From positions 2,537,001-2,601,000 of the forward strand of contig NZ_JAUALB010000001.1 in NCBI RefSeq assembly GCF_030345795.1: a DNA stretch of 64,000 bases, written 5' to 3'. The stretch comes from Micromonospora sp. WMMA1363 (lineage in GTDB: Bacteria > Actinomycetota > Actinomycetes > Mycobacteriales > Micromonosporaceae). The notes beneath the pieces were generated by a model. The model saw nothing but the letters and a program-made list of their open reading frames with translations, searched no databases and was not told the origin of the DNA. The position numbers were made by a program, and so were the translations under genes. Positions within the stretch are counted from its first letter, which is position 1; each line of letters starts with the position of its first letter. Below, piece by piece: positions 9,325 through 16,782 of this stretch.

Positions 9325-10578
9325 GTGAGCGAGCCGGGTACCGAACTGGCGGCCACCCTGCGCCGGATCGAGCGGGCGGCCGGGACGCTGGCCACCGCCA
9401 GTGTGGTGCGGATGGACGAGACCCTGCCGTGGTTCCGCGCGCTCCCCGCCGACCAGCGCTCGTGGGTGATGCTGGTGGCCCAGGCCGGCGTGCGCTCGCT
9501 GGTGCAGTGGCTGCGCTCCGGCGGTGGCGCCGCTGACAGCACCCAGGAGGTCTCGGACGAGGTCTTCGCGGCCGCACCTCAGGCGCTGGCCCGGTCGATC
9601 AGCCTCCAGCAGACCGTCGCCCTGATCAAGGTCACCATCGACGTGGTGGAGGAGCAGGTCCCTCATCTGGCCGCCCCCGGTGAGGAGCCGCAGCTGCGGG
9701 AGGCGGTGCTGCGCTTCTCCCGGGAGATCGCCTTCGCCGCCGCGCGGGTGTACGCGCGCGCCGCCGAGTCCCGCGGCTCGTGGGACGCCCGGCTCCAGGC
9801 GCTGCTCGTGGACGCGCTGCTGCGCGGTGACTCTCCGGACGTCCTGGCCAGCCGGGCCGCCGCGCTGGGCTGGATGGACGCGCCCCCGGTCGCCGTGGCT
9901 GTCGGCCGCTCTCCCGGCGGGGAGGTCGCCGCGGTGCTGCATACGGTCTACCGGCAGGCCCGGCGGATCAGCGTCGAGGTGATCGGCGGAGTGCACGGGG
10001 ATCGGCTGGTCATCGTGCTCGGCGGTGCCGCCGACCCGATGGCCGCCACCGGCAAGCTGCTCGATGCCTTCGGGGAGGGGCCGGTGGTGGTCGGCCCGGC
10101 GGTGCCGAGCCTGGACGAGGCCACCGAGTCGGCACGGGCCGCCCTCGCCGGGTTCCGGGCCGCGCCGGCCTGGCCGGCCGCACCGCGGCCGGTGCCCGCC
10201 GCCGACCTGCTGCCGGAGCGGGCGCTCGCCGGCGACTCGGAGGCCCGACGGCGGCTGCGGCACGACGTGTACGCGACGCTGACCCGCTTGGGCGGGGAAC
10301 TGCTGGAGACGTTGGACGCCTTCTTCGCCGCTGGTGGAACGCTGGAGAGCGCCGCACGCACGCTGTTCGTGCACCCGAACACGGTGCGCTACCGGCTGCG
10401 ACGGGTCGCCGAGGTGACCGGGTTCTCCCCGCTCGAAGCACGGGACGCGTACGCGCTCCAGGTGGCACTGACGGTCGGCCGGCTCGATCCGGTCGTCACG
10501 GTGGTCCCGACCCAGACAATGACCCCAGGCATGAGGAAAACATCACAGAACGATGGTGATCACGGCCGATCTTTGTAG
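9325..10578 (+). CDS. fasR: PucR-family transcriptional regulator of fatty acid synthesis
   Basis: A 417-residue regulator with a C-terminal PucR/CdaR helix-turn-helix: LLETLDAFFAAGGTLESAARTLFVHPNTVRYRLRRV near residues 325-360. The N-terminal 300 residues form the GGDEF-like/CdaR ligand part without catalytic residues. In Streptomyces coelicolor the regulator encoded directly before fabD is FasR, the activator of fabDHPF; the same position here (78 bases before fabD) supports that assignment. The GTG start at 9325 is weakly supported, with no strong ribosome site. An imperfect palindrome straddles its stop codon and is a candidate binding site. Confidence 0.85.
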   Translation: MSEPGTELAATLRRIERAAGTLATASVVRMDETLPWFRALPADQRSWVMLVAQAGVRSLVQWLRSGGGAADSTQEVSDEVFAAAPQALARSISLQQTVALIKVTIDVVEEQVPHLAAPGEEPQLREAVLRFSREIAFAAARVYARAAESRGSWDARLQALLVDALLRGDSPDVLASRAAALGWMDAPPVAVAVGRSPGGEVAAVLHTVYRQARRISVEVIGGVHGDRLVIVLGGAADPMAATGKLLDAFGEGPVVVGPAVPSLDEATESARAALAGFRAAPAWPAAPRPVPAADLLPERALAGDSEARRRLRHDVYATLTRLGGELLETLDAFFAAGGTLESAARTLFVHPNTVRYRLRRVAEVTGFSPLEARDAYALQVALTVGRLDPVVTVVPTQTMTPGMRKTSQNDGDHGRSL

Positions 10579-10597
10579 GATCCCTCCAAAGGTCCTA
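10576..10597 (+). promoter_or_regulatory. Imperfect palindrome before fabD, possible FasR site
   Basis: TAGGATCC and GGTCCTA are arranged as an inverted repeat around TCCAAA, beginning inside the fasR stop codon and lying about 60 bases before the fabD start. The position suits an activator site for the fab operon. Binding is inferred, not shown. Confidence 0.4.
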
Positions 10598-10656
10598 GTG
10601 CGGTTTGGTCGGGGGCGGCACAGCGCTACCCGCGCGTATCCGGGAGAGTCATAGAC

Positions 10657-11823
10657 GTGCTCGCTGTACTCTCCCCCGGCCAGGGTTCACAGAAGCCCGG
10701 CTTCCTGACGCCCTGGCTCGACCTGCCCGGTGCCGAGGCGCGGCTACGGTGGTGGTCCGCGCTCTCCGGGGTCGACCTGGTCCACCTCGGCACGGTCGCC
10801 GATGCCGCCGAGATCAAGGACACCGCCGGCACCCAGCCGCTGCTCGTCGCGGCGGCGCTGCTCGCCGCCGAGCACCTGCCGATGTACGACGTCGCCCTCA
10901 CCGCCGGCCACAGCGTCGGCGAGCTGGGCGCGACGGTACTCGCCGGAGCGCTCCCGCCGGAGGCCGCCGTCACCCTCGCCGGTGTCCGCGGCCGAGAGAT
11001 GGCCGCCGCCTGTGCGCTGGAGCCGACCGGAATGGCCGCTGTGCTCGGCGGCGACCCGGACGAGGTACTGGCCGCGATCGCCGCACACGGGCTACACCCG
11101 GCCAACCGCAACGGCGCCGGGCAGATCGTCGCCGCCGGCGCGCTCGACGGGCTGGACAAGCTCGCCGCCGAGCCACCGACGCGCACCCGGATCGTCCGCC
11201 TCCAGGTGGCCGGCGCGTTCCACACGCCGTACATGGCCCCGGCCGAGGCTGCGTTGGCGGCGGTGGCCGCCGGGATCACCCCCGCCGATCCGGCCCGCAT
11301 CCTGCTGTCCAACCTCGACGGCTCGGCCGTCAACCACGGCCGGGAGATGGTGCAGCGACTGGTCCGCCAGGTCACCGCCCCCGTCCGCTGGGACCTCTGC
11401 ACGCGCACGCTGGCCGACCTCGGGGTGACCGGGGTGATCGAGCTGCCGCCGGCCGGCGCGCTCGCCGGCTTGGTGAAGCGGGCGCTGAAAGGCGACACCG
11501 CCCCGGAGATCGTCACGCTCAACACCCCCGACGACCTGCCCGCCGCGCGGGACCTGATCGCCCGGCACAGCGGGCTCGGCCACGAGCCGGTGATCCAGTT
11601 CCGGGTCGTGGTCTCCCCCGCGGCCGGCACCTTCATGCCCGTCGAGGAGCTGGCCGAGGGCGCCGACCTGCGCACCGGACAGGTCATCGGGCACGTCTCC
11701 ACCCGGCAGGGCCCGGTCGAGGTGACCGCACACGCCGGCGGGCTGCTCACCGAGTGGCTCGCCCACCACGACGACCCGATCGCCCCGGGCCAGCCGCTGG
11801 CCCGGATCGGAGGTCACGCATGA
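10657..11823 (+). CDS. fabD: Malonyl-CoA:ACP transacylase with C-terminal lipoyl-like domain
   Basis: Transfers malonyl from CoA to acyl carrier protein, feeding chain extension. The first 300 residues are a standard transacylase: LSPGQGSQ at the start, the nucleophile in GHSVGELG near residue 86, and the catalytic His in GAFHTPYM near 190. After about residue 310 there is an extra 75-residue beta-rich domain (VVSPAAGTFMPVEELAEGADLRTGQVIGHV...GGLLTEWLAHHDDPIAPGQPLARIG) with the layout of a biotinyl/lipoyl carrier. It lacks the MKM lysine that would be modified. Total 388 residues against about 310 for most FabD. The GTG at 10657 starts the operon; the stop overlaps a small downstream frame (ATGA). 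Confidence 0.93.
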   Translation: MLAVLSPGQGSQKPGFLTPWLDLPGAEARLRWWSALSGVDLVHLGTVADAAEIKDTAGTQPLLVAAALLAAEHLPMYDVALTAGHSVGELGATVLAGALPPEAAVTLAGVRGREMAAACALEPTGMAAVLGGDPDEVLAAIAAHGLHPANRNGAGQIVAAGALDGLDKLAAEPPTRTRIVRLQVAGAFHTPYMAPAEAALAAVAAGITPADPARILLSNLDGSAVNHGREMVQRLVRQVTAPVRWDLCTRTLADLGVTGVIELPPAGALAGLVKRALKGDTAPEIVTLNTPDDLPAARDLIARHSGLGHEPVIQFRVVVSPAAGTFMPVEELAEGADLRTGQVIGHVSTRQGPVEVTAHAGGLLTEWLAHHDDPIAPGQPLARIGGHA

Positions 11824-11984
11824 GCGACCGCAGCAAGCGGATCAGCCGGCTCGGCGCGGATGTGTCTCGTGACGGCACGTCAGCGAAGCGGAGTGCCGTC
11901 ACGGCCGAACGCGGCGGGCACACCAGCGAACACGGCCGGGACAAGTCCCAGGCCGAGGTCGGCCGCGGGGAGGGACCGGCATGA
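11820..11984 (+). CDS. Possible 54-residue protein between fabD and fabH
   Basis: This frame begins with an ATG overlapping the fabD stop (ATGA) and ends with a TGA overlapping the fabH ATG (ATGA), so both borders look translationally coupled. The product is basic and polar (MSDRSKRISRLGADVSRDGT, ending GRGEGPA), with no hydrophobic core or known domain. Its middle is occupied by a perfect 11-bp inverted repeat. It may be a genuine coupling peptide that lets ribosomes pass from fabD to fabH, or the reading frame of an inserted palindromic repeat element. The doubly overlapping architecture is seen directly; translation is inferred. Confidence 0.45.
   Translation: MSDRSKRISRLGADVSRDGTSAKRSAVTAERGGHTSEHGRDKSQAEVGRGEGPA
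11868..11903 (+). repeat. Perfect 11-bp inverted repeat inside the fab operon
   Basis: CGTGACGGCAC (11868-11878) and GTGCCGTCACG (11893-11903) are exact reverse complements around a 14-base loop. The stem would form in mRNA between fabD and fabH. It may be a dispersed palindromic repeat or an attenuation/processing hairpin. Confidence 0.75.
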
Positions 11985-12925
11985 CCGGCAGCCGGATCGT
12001 CGCGCTCGGCCACTACCAGCCGTCGCGCGTGGTGACCAACGACGAGATCGCCCAGCTGGTGGAGACCAACGACGAATGGATCCGCGACCGAGTGGGCATC
12101 GTCACCCGGCGGATCGCCGACGGTGAGACGGTGTCCGACATGGCCGCCGCCGCCGCGGGCAAGGCGCTGGCCGGCTCCGGCCTGACCGCCGCCGACATCG
12201 ACCTCGTGGTGGTCGCCACCTGCACCGCCGTCGATCGCAGCCCGAACGTCGCCTGCCGGGTCGCCGCCAAGCTCGGCATCACCGCCCCGGGCGCGTACGA
12301 CATCAACACCGCCTGTTCGGGCTTCGCGTACGCCCTGGGCACCGTCGACCATGCCATCCGGGCCGGTGCCTCGCGCAACGCCATCGTCATCGGCGCCGAG
12401 AAGCTTTCCGACTTCACCGACTGGACCGACCGCTCGACCTGCATCATCTTCGGTGACGGGGCCGGTGCCGCGGTGGTCACGGCCAGCGCGGCGGACGAGC
12501 CCGCCGGTGTCGGCCCGGTGATCTGGGGCTCGGTGCCCGACCGGGGCGACGCGGTCCGCATCGAGGGCTGGCGTCCGTACATTCAGCAGGAGGGGCAGGC
12601 GGTCTTCCGCTGGGCCACCACCGCGCTGGCCCCGCTGGCGCTGCAGGCGTGCGAACGCGCCGGAGTCGACCCGTCGGAGCTGGCCGCGTTCGTGCCGCAC
12701 CAGGCCAACGCCCGGATCATCGACGGTATCGCCAAGCGCCTCGGCATCCCCGACGCGATCATCGCCAAGGACATCGTCGAGTCCGGCAACACCTCGGCGG
12801 CGAGCGTCCCGCTGGCGCTGTCGAAGCTGGTCGAGCGGCGGGAGGTGCCCTCCGGCGCCCCGGTGCTGCTGTTCGGCTTCGGCGGCGGCCTGACCTACGC
12901 CGGTCAGGTCGTCCGCTGCCCCTGA
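11981..12925 (+). CDS. fabH: Beta-ketoacyl-ACP synthase III
   Basis: Starts each fatty acid by condensing an acyl-CoA primer with malonyl-ACP. The protein has 314 residues, normal for the family. The catalytic triad is visible: Cys in NTACSGFAYAL near residue 111, His in VPHQANARI near 240 and Asn in SGNTSAAS near 270. Actinomycete FabH usually accepts branched primers; the sequence alone does not decide specificity here. The ATG overlaps the stop of the small upstream frame. A 75-base gap with a clear ribosome site separates it from acpP. Confidence 0.97.
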   Translation: MTGSRIVALGHYQPSRVVTNDEIAQLVETNDEWIRDRVGIVTRRIADGETVSDMAAAAAGKALAGSGLTAADIDLVVVATCTAVDRSPNVACRVAAKLGITAPGAYDINTACSGFAYALGTVDHAIRAGASRNAIVIGAEKLSDFTDWTDRSTCIIFGDGAGAAVVTASAADEPAGVGPVIWGSVPDRGDAVRIEGWRPYIQQEGQAVFRWATTALAPLALQACERAGVDPSELAAFVPHQANARIIDGIAKRLGIPDAIIAKDIVESGNTSAASVPLALSKLVERREVPSGAPVLLFGFGGGLTYAGQVVRCP

Positions 12926-13000
12926 AGACCCGGCGCGGTCCGGCCGTGCCGCCTTCGCCACCCACGGCGAAGCAATCCCGATGAAAGGAACCAAACCGTA

Positions 13001-13240
13001 ATGACCCGTGACGAGATCACCACCGGCCTCGCCGAGATCCTCGAAGAGGTTGCCGGGGTGAACCCGGACGACGTGGCCGAGGGGAAGTCCTTCACCGACG
13101 ACCTGGACGTCGACTCGCTGTCGATGGTGGAGGTCGTGGTGGCCGCCGAGGAGAAGTTCGGCGTCAAGATCCCGGACAACGAGGTGCAGAACCTGAAGAC
13201 CGTCGGGGACGCCGTCAGCTACATCGAGGCGCAGTCCTGA
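13001..13240 (+). CDS. acpP: Acyl carrier protein
   Basis: A 79-residue four-helix carrier that holds growing acyl chains on a 4'-phosphopantetheine arm. The attachment serine is Ser39 in DVDSLSMVE, so DSL is conserved. The acidic helix II (EVVVAAEEKFGVKIPDNEV) is typical. An AAAGGAA ribosome site precedes the ATG. It lies between fabH and fabF, with fabF starting 2 bases after its stop. Confidence 0.97.
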   Translation: MTRDEITTGLAEILEEVAGVNPDDVAEGKSFTDDLDVDSLSMVEVVVAAEEKFGVKIPDNEVQNLKTVGDAVSYIEAQS

Positions 13241-13242
13241 CC

Positions 13243-14469
13243 ATGGCACACACCGATGTCGTCGTCACCGGGCTCGGCGCGACCACCCCGCTGGGCGGGG
13301 ACGTCGCGTCGACCTGGGACGCCATGCGGAGCGGCCACTCCGGGGTGGGTCCGCTCACCCAGGAGTGGGCCGAGCAGCTGCCGGTCCGGATCGCCGCCCA
13401 GCTCGCGGTCGATCCGGCCGGCCTGCTGGACCGGGTGAAGCTGCGCCGCCTGGACCGCTCCGAGGCGATCGCGATCATCGCCGCGCACCAGGCCTGGGCG
13501 GACGCCGGTCTGGCCGACTCCGGGCTGGACCCGGACCGGCTGGGCGTCAGCATCGGCTCCGGCATCGGCGGCGCGCTGACCCTGCTCGCCCAGGACGACA
13601 TCCTGGAGGCGTCCGGCCCGCGGCGGGTCTCCCCGCACACCATTCCGATGCTGATGCCGAACGGCCCGGCCGCCTGGGTCGGCCTGGAACTGGGCGCCCG
13701 GGCGGGCGTGCACTCGGTGGCCAGCGCCTGCGCCACCGGGGCGGAGGCGATCGCCCTCGGCCTGGACATGATCCGTGCCGGCCGCGCCGACGTGGTGGTT
13801 GCCGGCGGCACCGAGGCGGTCATCCACGCGCTGCCGATCGCCGGCTTCTCCTCGATGCGGGCGATGTCGACCCGCAACGACGAGCCGGAGCGGGCTTCCC
13901 GGCCGTGGGACTCCGGCCGCGACGGTTTCGTGCTGGGTGAGGGCGCCGGCATCCTCGTGCTGGAGCGTGCCGACCACGCCGCCGCCCGCGGCGCCCAGGT
14001 GTACGCGCGGCTCGCCGGCGCCGGCCTCACCTCCGACGGCTACGACATCGTCCAGCCACATCCCGAGGGGGCCGGCGCGATCCGGGCCATCGCCAAGGCG
14101 ATCGCCGACGCCGACGTAGCCAAGCGGGACATCGTGCATGTCAACGCCCACGCCACGTCGACCCCGGTCGGCGACCTCGCCGAGATCAGGGCTCTGCACC
14201 AGGCGCTGGGTGATCACCCGGTGCTGACCTCGACGAAGTCAATGTCCGGGCACCTGCTCGGTGCGGCCGGCGCACTGGAGTCGATCGCCACGATCCTGGC
14301 GATCCGCGACGGCGTGGTGCCGCCCACGATCAACCTGGACGACCCGGACGACGGTCTCGACCTGGACGTGGCCGCCAACAAGGCGCGCCACCTGGAGATC
14401 CCCGCCGCGCTGAACAACTCGTTCGGTTTCGGCGGACACAACGTGGCTCTCGTCTTCACGCGGGCCTGA
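13243..14469 (+). CDS. fabF: Beta-ketoacyl-ACP synthase II
   Basis: Catalyses elongation condensations of fatty acid synthesis. It has 408 residues with a thiolase-like double fold. The nucleophile Cys163 is in VASACATGAEA, and the two histidines lie in NAHATSTPVGD near residue 303 and in SGHLLGAAGALE near 339. The C-terminal NSFGFGGHN loop is present. The ATG lies 2 bases after the acpP stop, so the two are coupled. The order fabD-fabH-acpP-fabF is the standard actinomycete arrangement. Confidence 0.97.
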   Translation: MAHTDVVVTGLGATTPLGGDVASTWDAMRSGHSGVGPLTQEWAEQLPVRIAAQLAVDPAGLLDRVKLRRLDRSEAIAIIAAHQAWADAGLADSGLDPDRLGVSIGSGIGGALTLLAQDDILEASGPRRVSPHTIPMLMPNGPAAWVGLELGARAGVHSVASACATGAEAIALGLDMIRAGRADVVVAGGTEAVIHALPIAGFSSMRAMSTRNDEPERASRPWDSGRDGFVLGEGAGILVLERADHAAARGAQVYARLAGAGLTSDGYDIVQPHPEGAGAIRAIAKAIADADVAKRDIVHVNAHATSTPVGDLAEIRALHQALGDHPVLTSTKSMSGHLLGAAGALESIATILAIRDGVVPPTINLDDPDDGLDLDVAANKARHLEIPAALNNSFGFGGHNVALVFTRA

Positions 14470-14491
14470 GACCACAGCCTTGGAGGCTCAC

Positions 14492-15916
14492 GTGACCACC
14501 ACTGTCGTCGGCTCGGATGCGTCTACCACCGACCATCGGGACCCGGAGCTGCGACTGCGGGCCCTGTTCGACGCGGGTACGCTGCGCCTGCTCGCACCCC
14601 GGGACACCTCCGGCGTGCTCTGGGCGCAAGGCGAGATCGAGGGTACGCCCGCCATCGCGTACGCCACGGACGCCACGAAGATGGGCGGCGCGATGGGCGC
14701 CGAGGGGTGCCGGCACATCGTCGACGCCATCGACACCGCCGTCCGGGAGCGGGTGCCCGTGCTCGGGCTCTGGCACTCCGGCGGCGCCCGGCTGGCTGAG
14801 GGCGTCGTCGCGCTCGACGCGGTCGGGCAGGTGTTCGCCGCCATGGTCCGGGCCTCCGGCCGGGTGCCACAGATCTCCGTCGTGCTCGGTCCCGCCGCTG
14901 GTGGCGCGGCGTACGGGCCGGCGCTGACCGACATCGTGGTGATGAGCGGCAGCGGTCGGATCTTCGTGACCGGCCCGGAGGTGGTCCGCAGCGTCACCGG
15001 CGAGCAGGTCGACATGGAACGCCTCGGCGGCCCCGAGCCGCACGGCCGACGCTCCGGCGTCGTGCACGTGACGTGCGGGGACGACGAGGAGGCGCTGGCC
15101 GAGTCGCGCAAGCTCGCCGCGCTGTTGGGCCACCAGGGCCGGCTATCCCCCGACGACGTGCCCGCCTCGGTTGAGGACGGGCACGACCTGGCCGCGAAGA
15201 TGCCGGCCGAGACCAACCGCGCGTATGACGTGAAGCCGGTCGTCAAGGCACTGCTCGACGCTCCCGGCGTGGAGCTGCACGCGAAGTGGGCGCCGAACAT
15301 CGTCACCACACTGGGCCGGTTCGCCGGCCGGACGGTCGGTGTCATCGCCAACAACCCGCTGCGCCTGGGCGGCTGCCTCGACGCGTCCAGCGCCGAGAAG
15401 GCAGCCCGGTTCGTACGGATGTGCGACTCGCTCGGCGTGCCGCTGATCGTGCTGGTCGACGTCCCCGGTTATCTACCCGGTCTGGGCCAGGAGTGGGACG
15501 GCGTGGTCCGACGCGGGGCGAAGCTGCTGCACGCGTTCGCCGAGGCGGTGGTGCCGCGGGTGACGCTGGTGACCCGCAAGGCTTACGGCGGGGCGTACAT
15601 CGCGATGAACTCCCGCTCCCTCAGCGCGACCGCGGTCTTCGCCTGGCCGAACGCGGAGGTCGCGGTGATGGGTGCCAGCGCGGCGGTGAACATCCTGCAC
15701 CGTAAGAAGCTGGCCGCCGCCCCCGCCGAAGAACGCGAGGCGCTGCGAGCGCAACTCATCGAAGAGCAGATCCGCGTCGCCGGCGGCGTGAACCGGGCGC
15801 TGGAGATCGGCGTGGTCGACGAGGTCATCAAGCCGGCCGAGACCCGGCGGCGCATCGCCGAGGCGCTGGCCGCCGCCCCGGCGGCCCGCGGCGCCCACGG
15901 CAACATCCCGCTGTAG
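14492..15916 (+). CDS. accD: Acyl-CoA carboxylase carboxyltransferase (beta) subunit
   Basis: Transfers carboxyl from carboxybiotin to acetyl- or propionyl-CoA, giving malonyl- or methylmalonyl-CoA. The 474-residue protein has two crotonase-like halves. Oxyanion-type glycines are visible in GGARLAEGV (about residue 92) and GPAAGGAAYGPAL (about 134) in the N half, and in DVPGYLPGLGQEWDGVVRRGAKL (about 321) and KAYGGAYIAMNS (about 363) in the C half. The GTG at 14492 was chosen because GGAGG lies 5 bases before it; a TTG 12 bases upstream is part of that ribosome site. It follows fabF by 22 bases and should be co-transcribed, supplying the malonyl-CoA used by FabD. Confidence 0.92.
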   Translation: MTTTVVGSDASTTDHRDPELRLRALFDAGTLRLLAPRDTSGVLWAQGEIEGTPAIAYATDATKMGGAMGAEGCRHIVDAIDTAVRERVPVLGLWHSGGARLAEGVVALDAVGQVFAAMVRASGRVPQISVVLGPAAGGAAYGPALTDIVVMSGSGRIFVTGPEVVRSVTGEQVDMERLGGPEPHGRRSGVVHVTCGDDEEALAESRKLAALLGHQGRLSPDDVPASVEDGHDLAAKMPAETNRAYDVKPVVKALLDAPGVELHAKWAPNIVTTLGRFAGRTVGVIANNPLRLGGCLDASSAEKAARFVRMCDSLGVPLIVLVDVPGYLPGLGQEWDGVVRRGAKLLHAFAEAVVPRVTLVTRKAYGGAYIAMNSRSLSATAVFAWPNAEVAVMGASAAVNILHRKKLAAAPAEEREALRAQLIEEQIRVAGGVNRALEIGVVDEVIKPAETRRRIAEALAAAPAARGAHGNIPL

Positions 15917-15986
15917 CCGTGGAGGCGTGCTCTCAGTACCGGTTGGCCACACCAGCTTAGAGATCAACAAGGGGAGTCCCACCACC

Positions 15987-16703
15987 GTGCCACGTCGTAG
16001 CACCGCAGCGCTGCTGGCCACGCTGAGCCTCGTCCTACCCACCGGCTGCGGCCGCGACGACACACCCGACGACGCGTCGTCGGCTCCGACGGCCACCGGC
16101 GAGCCCTGGTACGACGAGATCGCCGTCGCCGGGGCCGACGGCGAGGTGGGCCGGGCCGGAACCCCGTGCCCGTTGCCGCTGACGTTCCCCCTCGCCGAGG
16201 GCTGGCGACCCGAGACCGTCGAGCTACCCGAGACCGTCGAGCTACCCGAAACGGTCGAGCTGCCCGAGTCGGCCCCGTCCGGGAACCCGGACGCCCAGCT
16301 GGGCGCGGAACTCGCGGCGGCGCTCGGCCGGCGCGGCGGCGCCACCGTCCGGTGCGAGGTGGACGGCCGCCGCGCGGGCGCCGGGTTCCTGCGGGTCTGG
16401 GCCGTCGACCAGTCAGCGGTCACCCCGCGCGCCGCGCTGGCCGACTTCCTCGCCGACACGTCGGTCGAGCAGACCGTCGAGCCGCGATACCGGGACGTGA
16501 CCGCCGGCGACTTCGCCGGTGTCGAGGTGACCTGGCTGAGCCGGAGCGAGCTGCTGGACGAGGAGAACCGCAACTGGGCGGTGGCCGTCCGGGCGGACGA
16601 ACGAACCCTGCTGTTCACCGTGAGCGAAGGCCTCCTCGCCGAGCGAACCGACGTGCTGCCGGCGTACCGGCTGGCGACCCGGGGGCTGCGCGCCAGCGGG
16701 TAG
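15987..16703 (+). CDS. Putative lipoprotein with a short tandem-repeat segment
   Basis: A 238-residue protein. The N-terminus is a lipoprotein-type signal peptide (VPRRSTAALLATLSLVLPTGC) with a Cys near residue 21, although Pro at -3 is atypical. A linker follows containing three copies of PETVEL encoded by an 18-bp repeat (16209-16262). The rest is a mixed alpha/beta extracytoplasmic domain with two cysteines and no recognised motif. The GTG at 15987 has AAGGGGAG before it. The TAG stop lies directly before the sequence encoding a channel protein, and the two genes may once have overlapped. Confidence 0.7.
   Translation: MPRRSTAALLATLSLVLPTGCGRDDTPDDASSAPTATGEPWYDEIAVAGADGEVGRAGTPCPLPLTFPLAEGWRPETVELPETVELPETVELPESAPSGNPDAQLGAELAAALGRRGGATVRCEVDGRRAGAGFLRVWAVDQSAVTPRAALADFLADTSVEQTVEPRYRDVTAGDFAGVEVTWLSRSELLDEENRNWAVAVRADERTLLFTVSEGLLAERTDVLPAYRLATRGLRASG
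16209..16268 (+). repeat. 18-bp in-frame tandem repeat, three copies
   Basis: The unit CCCGAGACCGTCGAGCTA occurs exactly twice, then once with three changes, then as a partial CCCGAG. It encodes PETVEL repeats in the lipoprotein linker. Slippage-prone repeats like this vary in copy number between strains. Confidence 0.9.
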
Positions 16704-16782
16704 ACGGCGGTCTGCGGCGCCCGCCGAGCCGGCTGGCCAACGCTTCGTCGTCTGCGGCGACGGCGGGCTCGCCCGTCGTCTC

